This document shows, in pieces, positions 37,143 to 46,666 of a stretch of DNA of 64,000 nucleotides (its first letter is position 1; each line of letters opens with the position of its first letter). The stretch covers positions 122,822 through 186,821 of the forward strand of contig CALUTO010000001.1 in NCBI GenBank assembly GCA_944323735.1. Reading direction: 5' to 3'. The notes beneath the pieces are model-generated. The model searched no databases. It had not been told where the DNA came from and worked only from the letters and a program-made list of their open reading frames with translations. The DNA is from Candidatus Gastranaerophilales bacterium (lineage in GTDB: Bacteria > Cyanobacteriota > Vampirovibrionia > Gastranaerophilales > Gastranaerophilaceae). The translations under genes were made by a program, and so were the position numbers.

Positions 37143-39331
37143 ACAGAGAAAAGACTATAAATATACTGAGAATAGTGTTTATTGCCGTTGTTTTTACAAT
37201 GGCGGTTTTTGTTTATTTGAATCCGCCAAAAACAGAAACAAACATTCTGCGGGCAATTCTGTCAAACTCATTCACAGACGAAATTCTCGTCACTCTCAGT
37301 GAAAAACATTCCGGCAGGCTCAATGTAATTTTTGAAGCAGATGAACCTGAAAAAATATCAGCAGCAAAAAATGATTTTCTTGAAAAACTTCCCTCCGGAA
37401 CTTTTAAACCCGACCTTGCCGCCTCAGGAGATTTTAAGCAGATTTTGAACACCTACAAGGATTATCACAGGAACCTGCTCTCGCCTGATACAAGAAATGA
37501 ACTTGCAAGAGAGGATTTTGAAGCAGTGAAACTTGAGGGTATAGAACGGGTTTACAATCCTTTGAGCGTGAACATCATCCCTCTGGAAAAAGACCCGTTT
37601 TATCTTTTCAATGATTTTCTGACAAGCCTTTCTGACGGCGACAACACAGGAATGACAGAAAAAGACGGAAAATTTTATGAAATTCTTGCGCTTAATCTTT
37701 ATGAAAAAACAGCTCTTTCTCCGACTCTTTTAAATGAACAGATGAAAAAAGTGGTTGAAGCGAAAAAAGAGATTGAAAAGGCAAATCCCGATACGAAAAT
37801 TTACCTTACAGGCCCGCCTGTTCATACGTATTTTGCAAGTTCTAAATCAATGCTCGAGATTAACATAATCTGTATTCTGTCAACAATTTTCATCATACTC
37901 CTGTGCAAACTGTATTTTAAATCGCTGAAAATGCTGATTCCGGTATCATTGAGTCTGGCTCTGGGATTTTTAAGCGGTTATCTTGTGACATCACTTGTGT
38001 TTAAGACTATACATATTTTGACATTTGTGTTTTCAACAACCCTTATAGGCATATGCATTGACTATTCGCTTCATTACTTTGCACATGGAAACAATCTCAA
38101 ATCTATCTTCAAAAGCCTTACGGCAAGCATGCTAACAACCGTCTGCGCATTTTTAATACTTCTTTTTTCGGATATAGAACTTTTAAAACAAATTGCGATT
38201 TACACAGCCACAGGGCTTTTTAGCGTTTATCTTTTTGTTGTGCTGTTTTATCCCGTGCTCTGCAAAAAAATAGGCTGTGAAATACAAAACACTGCTGATA
38301 TTTCAAAGCTCTTTTCATTGAAACATTCACTCCGACAGAAACGCATTTTCATATGCACAATAGTGTTTTTAAGTATAATCGGGCTTTTCAGACTAAACTT
38401 CAACGACGACATAAGAAACATGTACAAACCCTCAAAACCGCTTATTGAAGCAGAAAAAGTCTATTCTGACCTCACAGGCGGAACACAAAGTACGAAATTT
38501 ATAATAGCGAACGCCCCTGATACACAGTCACTGCTCGAAAAAGAAGAGGATTTAACCCGAAACTTAAAACAGGAGGACTATATTGGCCTGAGCAAATTTG
38601 TTCCCTCAATAAAACAACAAAAACAAAACCTGAAGCTGAGAAGAATTTTATACAAAAAAGAATTAAACAACTATGCATCATTTTTGCCTGTAAAATACAG
38701 AGAAAGGCTCTTAAAAGAGAATTACCCTGCAGAATTTCTGCTCCCCGAAAGACTTCCGGCTAAAATCAGCGAAAATTTCTTAATAAAGAGTAATCAATCA
38801 GTAACTATTTTGAAAAAGTCTGATAAAAAACTGGAAAATAAAGTGATAGCCGCAGACGGTGCAATATTTATTGACCTGCAAAAAGATATTTCACAAAGGG
38901 TAAAAACATGCAGACAGAACTGCCTGAAACTCATAATTCCAATATTTGCTTTTCTGTTTTTAGCAATGTCTCTTGCCTTCAAGCCGAAAAATACAGTAAA
39001 AATAATTCTGCCCTCTATTCTCGGCGGCATATTCACTCTTTCCGTTCCCGGGCTTTTTCAGGTGGATGTGAATCTGTTTCATGTACTGTCATTGTTTTTG
39101 ATTACAGGATTCAGTCTTGATTATTCAATATTCAGATTTAACAGCGCAAAAAATACACAACGCTCAAGAGCAGCAGTTTTAATGTCCTGCGCAACCACGG
39201 TATTTTCTTTTCTGCTGCTTGCTATGACAAGCTTTAAACTCGTAAGTTCGCTCGGATTTATGCTATCCTGCGGACTTATAACCTCATATATTTTAAGTCT
39301 TATTTTAATCAACCCCGAACAGGAAGCATAA
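37139..39331 (+). CDS. apeM: MMPL/RND-type exporter (ApeM-like)
   Basis: I start at ATG 37139 (MNREKTIN), which overlaps the previous stop as ATGA; an in-frame ATG at 37124 also exists. The 730-residue protein has the two-fold MMPL layout: one helix at about 10-25, a periplasmic loop, a five-helix block at about 235-385, another single helix near 400-420, a second loop and a last five-helix block at about 595-725. Signatures include TLIGICIDYSLHYFAHG and FLITGFSLDYSIF in the two halves. MMPL proteins export lipids and hydrophobic products; this one probably extracts the polyene lipid and passes it to the LolA-like carrier. Confidence 0.85.
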   Translation: MNREKTINILRIVFIAVVFTMAVFVYLNPPKTETNILRAILSNSFTDEILVTLSEKHSGRLNVIFEADEPEKISAAKNDFLEKLPSGTFKPDLAASGDFKQILNTYKDYHRNLLSPDTRNELAREDFEAVKLEGIERVYNPLSVNIIPLEKDPFYLFNDFLTSLSDGDNTGMTEKDGKFYEILALNLYEKTALSPTLLNEQMKKVVEAKKEIEKANPDTKIYLTGPPVHTYFASSKSMLEINIICILSTIFIILLCKLYFKSLKMLIPVSLSLALGFLSGYLVTSLVFKTIHILTFVFSTTLIGICIDYSLHYFAHGNNLKSIFKSLTASMLTTVCAFLILLFSDIELLKQIAIYTATGLFSVYLFVVLFYPVLCKKIGCEIQNTADISKLFSLKHSLRQKRIFICTIVFLSIIGLFRLNFNDDIRNMYKPSKPLIEAEKVYSDLTGGTQSTKFIIANAPDTQSLLEKEEDLTRNLKQEDYIGLSKFVPSIKQQKQNLKLRRILYKKELNNYASFLPVKYRERLLKENYPAEFLLPERLPAKISENFLIKSNQSVTILKKSDKKLENKVIAADGAIFIDLQKDISQRVKTCRQNCLKLIIPIFAFLFLAMSLAFKPKNTVKIILPSILGGIFTLSVPGLFQVDVNLFHVLSLFLITGFSLDYSIFRFNSAKNTQRSRAAVLMSCATTVFSFLLLAMTSFKLVSSLGFMLSCGLITSYILSLILINPEQEA

Positions 39332-39335
39332 AACT

Positions 39336-40427
39336 ATGGAAGAAAAATTGACAAAACCTCGTTTCAGACGACAGAGAAAAAACAGAACATCCGGCGTAGA
39401 AGCACTTACTAACGCCCAGAAAATAGCATTCGCACCTTTTACATTTCAGGCAGTTGCAGCCATGCTGGATTTTAATATATTACAATCCCTGAACGACTCC
39501 CCTAAAACTAAACAGGAAATCCAATCAGCCTGCAGTATTTCAGAATACACGGCAGATGTGCTTCTGGATGCCGCACTTTATATAGGACTTGTTGAAAAAG
39601 ACGAACAGGGAAAATACAGTCTTACTGCGCTTGCTGAGGCATTTTTGTTTGATGAAATGACAAGGGTTAATTTTAATTTTGTCCGTGATATATGCTATCA
39701 CGGGGCAGGGGAACTTTCAGCCTCTTTCAAAGAAAACCGTCCTGCAGGGCTGCAAAAATATCTTTTCGATTCAGAAACAATTTATTCAAAGCTGCCTGAA
39801 TTAAATGAAAAAATGAAAAAAAGCTGGTATGAATTTGACCATCACTACTCTGATGACTGTTTTAGAGAAACTATACCCCTAATTTTTGAGGCTGCATTTA
39901 AAAACCGCAGCGAAAAACGCATTTTCGACATAGGCGGAAATACCGGCAAATTCGAACACGCATGTCTTGAATATGACAGTGATTGCACGGTCACAATGAT
40001 TGATCTTAAAGAAAATATAGAAGTTGCACAAAAGAATTTCAACACTGAAAGATGCAAATTTTTTGCAGCAAACATTTTGAAAGACGAACTTCCACAAATT
40101 AGCGGCGCAGTGTTTATGAGCCAGTTTCTTGACTGTTTTTCAAAAAAACAAATTCTTAAAATTTTAAACAAAGTCGCAAAACACTCGGACAAAGACACAA
40201 AAATCTTTATACTGGAACCGTTTATAGACAAACAGCAGTTTGAGGGTGCAGCCTACGCACTTTCGCACATCTCGATGTATTTTACCTGCATGGCTAACGG
40301 CAACAGCAAAATGTACAACGAGTCAGAGATGAAAGAAATCATCGAGAAATCAGACCTGAAACTTGAAAGAGTCTACCAGAACATCGGCAAATACGACTAC
40401 ACCCTTCTGGAGTGTGTAAAAAGATGA
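39336..40427 (+). CDS. SAM-dependent O-methyltransferase-type enzyme
   Basis: The 363-residue protein has an N-terminal winged-helix/dimerisation part (LTNAQKIAFAPFTFQAVAAM, SEYTADVLLDAALYIGLVE) and a C-terminal Rossmann domain with the SAM motif DIGGNTGKFEH near residue 193 and an acidic TMIDLKE after it. This layout is typical of plant/bacterial-type O-methyltransferases acting on small aromatic molecules. Methylation of the aryl head group is the natural inference, since methylated aryl heads occur in known aryl polyenes. It lies 4 bases after the exporter and is coupled to the next gene. Confidence 0.75.
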   Translation: MEEKLTKPRFRRQRKNRTSGVEALTNAQKIAFAPFTFQAVAAMLDFNILQSLNDSPKTKQEIQSACSISEYTADVLLDAALYIGLVEKDEQGKYSLTALAEAFLFDEMTRVNFNFVRDICYHGAGELSASFKENRPAGLQKYLFDSETIYSKLPELNEKMKKSWYEFDHHYSDDCFRETIPLIFEAAFKNRSEKRIFDIGGNTGKFEHACLEYDSDCTVTMIDLKENIEVAQKNFNTERCKFFAANILKDELPQISGAVFMSQFLDCFSKKQILKILNKVAKHSDKDTKIFILEPFIDKQQFEGAAYALSHISMYFTCMANGNSKMYNESEMKEIIEKSDLKLERVYQNIGKYDYTLLECVKR

Positions 40428-41347
40428 AATGGTTTCAGGTAAAAGAGCAGGCTGCAGGCATAAAAAGGCTTATGCTTACGTGGTATCTGTACAAAATTAC
40501 CGGCAAAAAATTTGTACAGCTAATAGCCTGCGTAATTTCTTTTATTACTTATATTTTTTCAAAACAAATCCAATCCTGCACAAAAAAAAATTTGTCGGTT
40601 ATATATGAATTCAGAGCAAACGAAAAGGCAAAACCCACATTTTTAAACGGATACAGGCTTACAAGAAACTACGCTCTCTCGCTTGTTGACAAGATGGAGG
40701 CTTTCAGCAGAAATTTTGATACGGATAAAATAAGCTTTGAGGAAGAATCTGTAAAAGAAACGCTTATTCAGGATATAAAAGAGAAAAAAGGAGTGTTTTT
40801 TATATGCACGCACGTCGGTAATATCGAGATTCTTCGCTCTTACATTGAAAACCCGAAAAACCGGGTCAATCCGCATGTGAATATATTTTTAAGCGAAGAG
40901 CAGTGCAGGATTTTCAAAGATTTTTTAAAGAAAATAGAGATAAACTCTGATACAACGACCTATGCAGTAGAAAACATTACCCCCCAAACAGGCGCAGAGC
41001 TGAAAGAAAATCTGGAGAACGGGGATATTGTATTCATCGCCGGAGACAGGATTTCTGCAGCCTGCCCCGCAGCAACATTCAAAGCCGGATTTTTAAACAA
41101 AACCGCAGAATTTCCGACAGGAACGTTCAAACTCGCACAGCTTATGGAAACGCAGGTGTATTTTATCTGTGCTGCAAAAAAAGAACACGACACCTACAGG
41201 ATTTATGTAAAAAAATTTGTTCCCCAAAACAACAGGAAAAAAGCAGAAGAACTGCACAGAATGGAAAAGGAATACATAGACTTTCTGACAGAAATGACCG
41301 TTCTTCACCCGCTGCAATTCTATCATTTTTATGATTTGTTTAATTAG
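40424..41347 (+). CDS. LpxL/HtrB-type acyltransferase (ApeJ C-terminal-like)
   Basis: I choose ATG 40424 (MKWFQVKEQAAG), which overlaps the methyltransferase stop as ATGA, over the ATG at 40412. The 307-residue protein has an N-terminal membrane segment, THVGNIEILRSY with the His-X4-Glu catalytic pair, and GDRISAACPAA and FPTGTFKLAQ further on, as in lipid A late acyltransferases. In E. coli ApeJ this type of domain is fused to a glycosyltransferase; here the glycosyltransferase part is absent. It is the last gene of the plus arm. Confidence 0.8.
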   Translation: MKWFQVKEQAAGIKRLMLTWYLYKITGKKFVQLIACVISFITYIFSKQIQSCTKKNLSVIYEFRANEKAKPTFLNGYRLTRNYALSLVDKMEAFSRNFDTDKISFEEESVKETLIQDIKEKKGVFFICTHVGNIEILRSYIENPKNRVNPHVNIFLSEEQCRIFKDFLKKIEINSDTTTYAVENITPQTGAELKENLENGDIVFIAGDRISAACPAATFKAGFLNKTAEFPTGTFKLAQLMETQVYFICAAKKEHDTYRIYVKKFVPQNNRKKAEELHRMEKEYIDFLTEMTVLHPLQFYHFYDLFN

Positions 41348-41444
41348 AGAAAAGCGAGTTCACAAATATCGAAATATTTCTGGCACAAAAGGGTTCTGTT
41401 TCCTGATTTTGCAGATATTTTATTAGAGCACTGTTATATCAATT

Positions 41445-42092
41445 TTACTTTTCAAAATATTGCAGCAACTCAGCAGTACTACCGGCGCAGAAAGCAGGAT
41501 TGTATTTCAGGATTTCATCTTTTGACTTAAACCCGAAACCGTATGTGACACCGATAAAGCTTATTCCTGCATTTTGTGCACCGGCCGCATCGTGTACACT
41601 GTCGCCGATGAGAACTGTAGAGACCTTCGCTGCCCCGAGTTTTTCAATACAAAGGTTTACTATATCAGTTTTGGTAAGTTTATTATCATTGTCTGCACCG
41701 CAAATTGCGCTCATATACTTATCAAAGCCAAAATGTTTCATGAGCTCCAGCGCATAGTCCTGTCTTTTGTACGTAGCAACGCCGAGTTTAATACCCTTTG
41801 ATTTTAGGATATCAAGAAGCTTGAAAATATCCGGATATGGTTTTGCTAAAAAGACATCACCTGCTGCATAGCGGGTGCGGAAATAGTCAGTAAACTTCTG
41901 AGCTTGAGCTTCTGAAAGTTGAAAAAATCGCATTGCAGAACTTAGCACAGGCGGCCCAACAAACTGCAACAATATTTCTTTTGGCAGTGGAGGCAAATTA
42001 AAATACTCAATTGAAGAATTAACGGATTTTAAGATCCCTTCTGTTGCATCCAGCAAAGTTCCGTCAACGTCGAAAATAACAGAATTAAACAA
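41445..42092 (-). CDS. HAD-superfamily phosphatase (phosphoglycolate phosphatase-like)
   Basis: This 215-residue HAD subfamily I protein has motif I FDVDGTLLD at residues 8-16, a helical cap (residues 15-80), motif II near GVATYKR, and a late GDSVHDAAGAQNAGI with the acidic pair. It starts at TTG 42092 behind AGGGGG. Such proteins act on small sugar phosphates or phosphoglycolate. It is the last gene of the minus-strand polysaccharide arm, 10 bases after the aldolase, and may remove a phosphate from a sugar intermediate; the substrate is unknown. Confidence 0.8.
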   Translation of the reverse strand: MFNSVIFDVDGTLLDATEGILKSVNSSIEYFNLPPLPKEILLQFVGPPVLSSAMRFFQLSEAQAQKFTDYFRTRYAAGDVFLAKPYPDIFKLLDILKSKGIKLGVATYKRQDYALELMKHFGFDKYMSAICGADNDNKLTKTDIVNLCIEKLGAAKVSTVLIGDSVHDAAGAQNAGISFIGVTYGFGFKSKDEILKYNPAFCAGSTAELLQYFEK

Positions 42093-42102
42093 AATATGCC
42101 CC

Positions 42103-43752
42103 CTACTTTATTACATCCATTAATATTTTGTGGTCTATGATATCTTCAAACTGGCTTTTTGTTACGAATCGTAACCCCGTATTCAGCTTATCTTTTGCTA
42201 CAAAATCTTCGAGCATACTTCTTATATCATTATTTAATTCAATTTTCTCGGCATTAGATATATTATTTTTTAATAAAATATCATCATAAGCAGAATCTTC
42301 ATCAACATAATATCCGTCAAAACCGGCAAAATTAACAAATTTTGCATTTAGTTTAGAAAGAAGTCTTAGAGCCATAATAGTAGAATTGTCAAAATATTTC
42401 CAACCCAGTTTTATCAATGTATTATAGTTAATAACAAATACATTTTCATTATCCATATTTGTATGAATATTTGAGGTAAGTATAACTTTAGATTTTTTAA
42501 CAACATTACCAAACTGCTCCAGCGCATAATTAAAACGCATCTGATTAGTAAAGAAAAGATAATCATACTCATAAAGCGGAGAAACTGAATTTACACCAAT
42601 TACAACAGGTTTTACTTTGCTAATAAAATCTTTAATCAATGTTTGCTCACTTTTTACACTTTTACCGGGTATGATTAATAAAACATCCTTGTTTGATAAA
42701 TTTGCAGACAAGGTATTAAGTGCTTTTGTGTCATTAACTTCCTTATTTTGATAATCGAGATATGCTTTTTCAAGATTATCATAATTGTATAATTTACGTT
42801 CATCCTTAGGTAGTGATTCGAGGATAATTTTTATATCCCTGCAGCTAGTTTTATGAGTATTAAGAAGATATGCAATATTATTGACATGCGAGCCGAGCTG
42901 ACCTGCAATACATAGAGGAATACTATATCCCCATTTATAATTTTCAATAAAATACTGCATGTAAATATCAATAGTATCCATAATCAAATTTGTATCATAA
43001 TTTCCCAGATTCATTTTGTTTAAATAATTAGTAATAAGTTCGGTACAGGTATTTCCGGCTCCTCTACCCATTCCGCAGAGACTTGAATCTATGACAATAT
43101 TTCGCCCTGTTTCCTGCGCAAATTTTACAAAACTCATAGACAGCGCAAAAGAAAGCTGAAGATTATTATGCGAGTGAAATCCTATATTAATTTTTTTATC
43201 CAGATTTTTGTCCAGTATCATAAAAATGTGTTGTAAATCATTTTCATACATAGTCCCAAAGGTATCAACAATAGATATAGAATCAGGCATTACTTCATTA
43301 ACCTTATCAGCGAGCCTTAACAACTGCATATCAGAATAACTGGCAGTATTAGCAGCCTGCAGACACAAGTTATAGCCTTTTTGCTTGATTTGTTTAGAAA
43401 AATCTATTGCTTCTTCAAATTTTTCTCTCGGGAAAACCTCTCTTATAGTGTTTATTGATTTTCCGTTATATTCCGATAAATTATCAAGGTCATATCTGCC
43501 GTAATCAATCATTGCTATATACGACAAATTTCTGGAAAAATCTTCCGGTAAATAAGGAATAATATCCTCAACATGTTTATAATAAGTGCTGCCTTCTTTA
43601 TGTTCATTATTTTTTAGCCAGCCGACTTCTATCATGTTAATTTTGGCTTTTATTAAATTTGAAATAATACCTTTTATAGCATTTGTACCAAAAAAGCTTT
43701 CGGTAATATACGCACCATCCCTTAGTGTACAATCCAGCAATTTTATTTTCAT
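42103..43752 (-). CDS. DRE-TIM (HMGL-like) aldolase with extra C-terminal domain
   Basis: Residues 1-290 form an HMG-CoA-lyase/4-hydroxy-2-oxovalerate-aldolase-type barrel: LLDCTLRDGAYITESFFG (DRE-type metal site), SIVDTFGTMYENDL, NIGFHSHNNLQLSFAL with the two metal His, and GMGRGAGNTCTELI. Residues about 350-510 are a separate Rossmann-like domain (DVLLIIPGKSVKSEQTLI, FFTNQMRFNYALEQFG, FVNFAGFDGYYVDEDSAYDD). Family members make or break C-C bonds with a keto acid such as pyruvate. Its gene is next to a CMP-sugar synthase-type gene, so together they may make and activate an unusual keto-sugar acid. That role is inference. The gene is AT-richer than its downstream neighbours. Confidence 0.75.
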   Translation of the reverse strand: MKIKLLDCTLRDGAYITESFFGTNAIKGIISNLIKAKINMIEVGWLKNNEHKEGSTYYKHVEDIIPYLPEDFSRNLSYIAMIDYGRYDLDNLSEYNGKSINTIREVFPREKFEEAIDFSKQIKQKGYNLCLQAANTASYSDMQLLRLADKVNEVMPDSISIVDTFGTMYENDLQHIFMILDKNLDKKINIGFHSHNNLQLSFALSMSFVKFAQETGRNIVIDSSLCGMGRGAGNTCTELITNYLNKMNLGNYDTNLIMDTIDIYMQYFIENYKWGYSIPLCIAGQLGSHVNNIAYLLNTHKTSCRDIKIILESLPKDERKLYNYDNLEKAYLDYQNKEVNDTKALNTLSANLSNKDVLLIIPGKSVKSEQTLIKDFISKVKPVVIGVNSVSPLYEYDYLFFTNQMRFNYALEQFGNVVKKSKVILTSNIHTNMDNENVFVINYNTLIKLGWKYFDNSTIMALRLLSKLNAKFVNFAGFDGYYVDEDSAYDDILLKNNISNAEKIELNNDIRSMLEDFVAKDKLNTGLRFVTKSQFEDIIDHKILMDVIK

Positions 43753-43754
43753 TT

Positions 43755-44417
43755 CTATACTCCTATAATATTAAACATTTGTTCTGCTAACATAAAATCA
43801 TCTCTGTCATCAATATCTATAGCTTCGAATTTTGATATTTCGATGAGTTTTGGTTTTTTACCGTACACAAACTTCCATTTATGCATATCAGCCGCATTAG
43901 CAATAAAAAAGCCATTTGTTATGATATGCCAGTTAGGAAGCTGCTGCGACGGAACGTGATTTTCAATCGAAAAATTCACAGGATGTTTTTCATCAAAAAT
44001 ATACTCTTTCAACAAAAGCGCACTGACTACAGAATCGAAATCCCCTGACAAATTTAAAAATTCTTTGATTGCGTTTTTATACGACTGAGTTTTAACTAAT
44101 GGACAAACACACGGTGCCCAGATTAAAACATCTGTAGCAATTGTTCCGCTGATATATTCGACCACCTCGTTAAAAGTTTTTGATTTTTCATCACAATATT
44201 CAACCGGTCTACGCTGATATAAGACACCCTCCTGCTTTGCAAAAGAAATCATCTCTTCACTGTCTGTTGAAACGATAATTTCAGAGATTTCATCAACTTC
44301 TTTAAGCTGGCGTATTTTATGTACTAAAAGATTTGAATCGCCAAACGGCAGAATATTTTTGTCGGGCAAACGCCTGCTACCTGCTCTGACGGGAATAACA
44401 GCAGTAATCTTTTTCAT
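43755..44417 (-). CDS. CMP-sugar-acid cytidylyltransferase (NeuA-like)
   Basis: This 220-residue protein has the NeuA/KdsB-type N-terminus ITAVIPVRAGSRRLPDKNIL, a mid part EIIVSTDSEEMISFAKQEGV and VLIWAPCVCPLVKTQSYKNA in place of the usual LLQPTSPLR. Homologues couple CMP to nonulosonic or related keto-sugar acids using CTP. It is downstream of the DUF115-like gene and 2 bases upstream of the aldolase gene. The exact sugar acid is not known. Confidence 0.78.
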   Translation of the reverse strand: MKKITAVIPVRAGSRRLPDKNILPFGDSNLLVHKIRQLKEVDEISEIIVSTDSEEMISFAKQEGVLYQRRPVEYCDEKSKTFNEVVEYISGTIATDVLIWAPCVCPLVKTQSYKNAIKEFLNLSGDFDSVVSALLLKEYIFDEKHPVNFSIENHVPSQQLPNWHIITNGFFIANAADMHKWKFVYGKKPKLIEISKFEAIDIDDRDDFMLAEQMFNIIGV

Positions 44418-44426
44418 AATGTCCTC

Positions 44427-45476
44427 TTAATTTTCTTGATTTACAATATCTTCATAGTATTCAACGGGCTCTTCAAACCCTTCAAAAAGTTCTTGATTAT
44501 TTTTCACATAATCTCTTGTATATACATTTCGAAACAAAGCTTTTAAACCTATTGGATTAACTGAAATTATTTCTGTATCAGGATAATATATTTCGGCGAA
44601 ATCCTTTAATTTTCCCCAATCCCTAGCAGACCATCTGTGTAAATCGTCGACCTTTTCTCCATTTCTGACAGCTTCATCATATTCAGAGCCAGAAAAATGC
44701 CCGTTATTAGTAGTATCAATTCCAACTAAAAAGACTCTTCTAGGGTTTGTGTATAACAAAAACTGCATAGCTTGTAATGAAATTGTGCAAAAATTTCCAA
44801 TAATTTCCGTATCTATATTAAACGCAAATTCACTTGGATAAGTCCATGCATTAGTTTTATAACGTCTACAGTTCTTAATTTTTAGACAAAGAGATTCCGG
44901 TATTTGCCAATTCCGTTTGCCGTTGTGATCTCCTAAAAATTTTATACAATTATTTCCCTCATAATTTATAAATTCCTCGGTTACATCATTTAATGATAAG
45001 AAACCGAAATCATTTGTAAACAAATAATCATACTTTACCTTGTCATAAGTAAAGGCTTTATTCAATGCGCAGTATTTTATGTTAACACAATGATTTTGAG
45101 GAGAGAAAAAATTCAGAGTTGGTCCAGATCCGATTAAAACAATATCCTGACCGTTGTTAGAATTTTTAAATTCAGAAAAAGTTTTTGGATGCAAATTGGC
45201 AGCAATTAACTGTAATTTATGAATAGTTCTTTCATCCTTTAGCAACCTGTTGAAAAGTGATTTTATATCATCAAACGAAGGTTTTTTATTTTCTTTATAT
45301 AGACGAATACCAAAAAGATAAAACAATTTAATTGAACGGTTCTCTTTCGTTTTAAATAAATACAAGTATGTTTGATGACAATAAAGATCAATTAATTCTC
45401 TCTTATATATAGTAAAAAAACCAAATAAATTAATTTTCTTATACCAGCCATTTTTTATAATCCGAAATAAAAGCAT
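44427..45476 (-). CDS. DUF115/Maf-like glycosyltransferase-type protein
   Basis: The 349-residue product has, after a short basic N-terminal part, DIVLIGSGPTLNFFSPQN near residue 110, KYCALNKAFTYDKVKYDY, a possible DxxGF segment (FTNDFGFLSL) and VFLVGIDTTNNGHFSGSEYD. This pattern recalls the DUF115/motility-associated-factor (Maf) domain, which in flagellated bacteria transfers CMP-activated nonulosonic acids. The neighbouring CMP-sugar synthase supports a transferase role, but the match is at motif level only. It starts at GGGAGGA + ATG and its start overlaps the previous stop by one base. Confidence 0.55.
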   Translation of the reverse strand: MLLFRIIKNGWYKKINLFGFFTIYKRELIDLYCHQTYLYLFKTKENRSIKLFYLFGIRLYKENKKPSFDDIKSLFNRLLKDERTIHKLQLIAANLHPKTFSEFKNSNNGQDIVLIGSGPTLNFFSPQNHCVNIKYCALNKAFTYDKVKYDYLFTNDFGFLSLNDVTEEFINYEGNNCIKFLGDHNGKRNWQIPESLCLKIKNCRRYKTNAWTYPSEFAFNIDTEIIGNFCTISLQAMQFLLYTNPRRVFLVGIDTTNNGHFSGSEYDEAVRNGEKVDDLHRWSARDWGKLKDFAEIYYPDTEIISVNPIGLKALFRNVYTRDYVKNNQELFEGFEEPVEYYEDIVNQEN

Positions 45477-46651
45477 TAAAATATCCTCCCAATATTCTCC
45501 AATAATTCACATTCATTATCAAAATCAGATTCAAACTCATATATATTTTCAGGATTAGTAAATGGAAAAAGTTTTTTACTATGTGAAATTAGCATCTGAG
45601 CCGAAGAAATATTGTTTAGCTTTAAAGGTGTATACAATACACAAATTTTACCGGGACATCTACTCAAGGTTTCAATAAATCCACTGCTCATACCAACAAT
45701 ACCTTTAGCTCTATCCGCTAAATATTTAATTTCCATAAGATTCAATTTTGCATATTTTTTATCTTTAAATGTCTTGGCACCGGAAATATTCCAGTACACG
45801 TCATAACCCTTATCTTTTAATAATTCTTCCAATGAATTCCAAAAATCGACTGAGAGACTTTTAACAGATAAGGCCTCCGGAGCCAATATAACAAAGTTAT
45901 CATAATTCAGATTAAGATGTGCTAATTTGTTATTTGTTGTTGTATCTATATCATCTGTAAATTCAGGGTCTAAAGGTAAAAGTTTTTTTCTATCGATTTT
46001 AAAATAATTCAGTAAAGAATCATAATAATGAATTTTTTCCTTTCTTTTATACCTGTCCATTAATTTGAATATAAATTGTTTATTTACATAAACATGGAAA
46101 TTTGCATCATCATATTTATAATAACTTTTGTCAACAGAATAACTTAATTTTCCAAAATCAATAGGAACATAATAAAAATGAGCATCAGAGTTATACATTT
46201 TGAAGAGATCAGAAAGTTCTTTTCTGTAACTAACAAAACAAGTATCATCAAAAGACATTGAATGGTTTTTCATATATTCTTTCAAGAAAAATTGCAACAT
46301 GTATGTTTCACCAATTGCACTCCTAATAATCACATAGTTTTTATATTTTTCTGGAATTTTTGATACAATATTCGCTAAAATTTCATTTCTGATATCTTTT
46401 TTGAAATTTTTAAATGAAAAGAGTCTGATATCCCTGTTTCTACGACTGCCTTTATTCTGGGTACATATAGTAATAAATGGTATTCCAAATAATCTAATAC
46501 TCTTTTCAAATGGTGTAAATCTATAATAAACAAAAGAATTAAACAAAAAAGAAACTATCATTTCCTGTCTTTTTTTGCTGCATTTATAAACAGGGAACCC
46601 GCAACACTTAAAAACAATATCATTGCTATCTTTTTGTATACTTAACAGCAT
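45476..46651 (-). CDS. GT9-like glycosyltransferase
   Basis: This 391-residue protein resembles ADP-heptose:LPS heptosyltransferases (GT9) in its second half: YDNFVILAPEALSVKSL, a DVYWN strand, EIKYLADRAKGIVGMSSGFI and CVLYTPLKLN. The N-terminal half is a Rossmann fold without a clear motif. The same NFVILAPEAL block is present in the product of 52323-53555, so the two are paralogues. A GGAGGTAAG ribosome-binding site precedes the start. The donor sugar is unknown. Like its neighbours it is AT-rich. Confidence 0.65.
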   Translation of the reverse strand: MLLSIQKDSNDIVFKCCGFPVYKCSKKRQEMIVSFLFNSFVYYRFTPFEKSIRLFGIPFITICTQNKGSRRNRDIRLFSFKNFKKDIRNEILANIVSKIPEKYKNYVIIRSAIGETYMLQFFLKEYMKNHSMSFDDTCFVSYRKELSDLFKMYNSDAHFYYVPIDFGKLSYSVDKSYYKYDDANFHVYVNKQFIFKLMDRYKRKEKIHYYDSLLNYFKIDRKKLLPLDPEFTDDIDTTTNNKLAHLNLNYDNFVILAPEALSVKSLSVDFWNSLEELLKDKGYDVYWNISGAKTFKDKKYAKLNLMEIKYLADRAKGIVGMSSGFIETLSRCPGKICVLYTPLKLNNISSAQMLISHSKKLFPFTNPENIYEFESDFDNECELLENIGRIF

Positions 46652-46666
46652 CTTACCTCCAAATTT

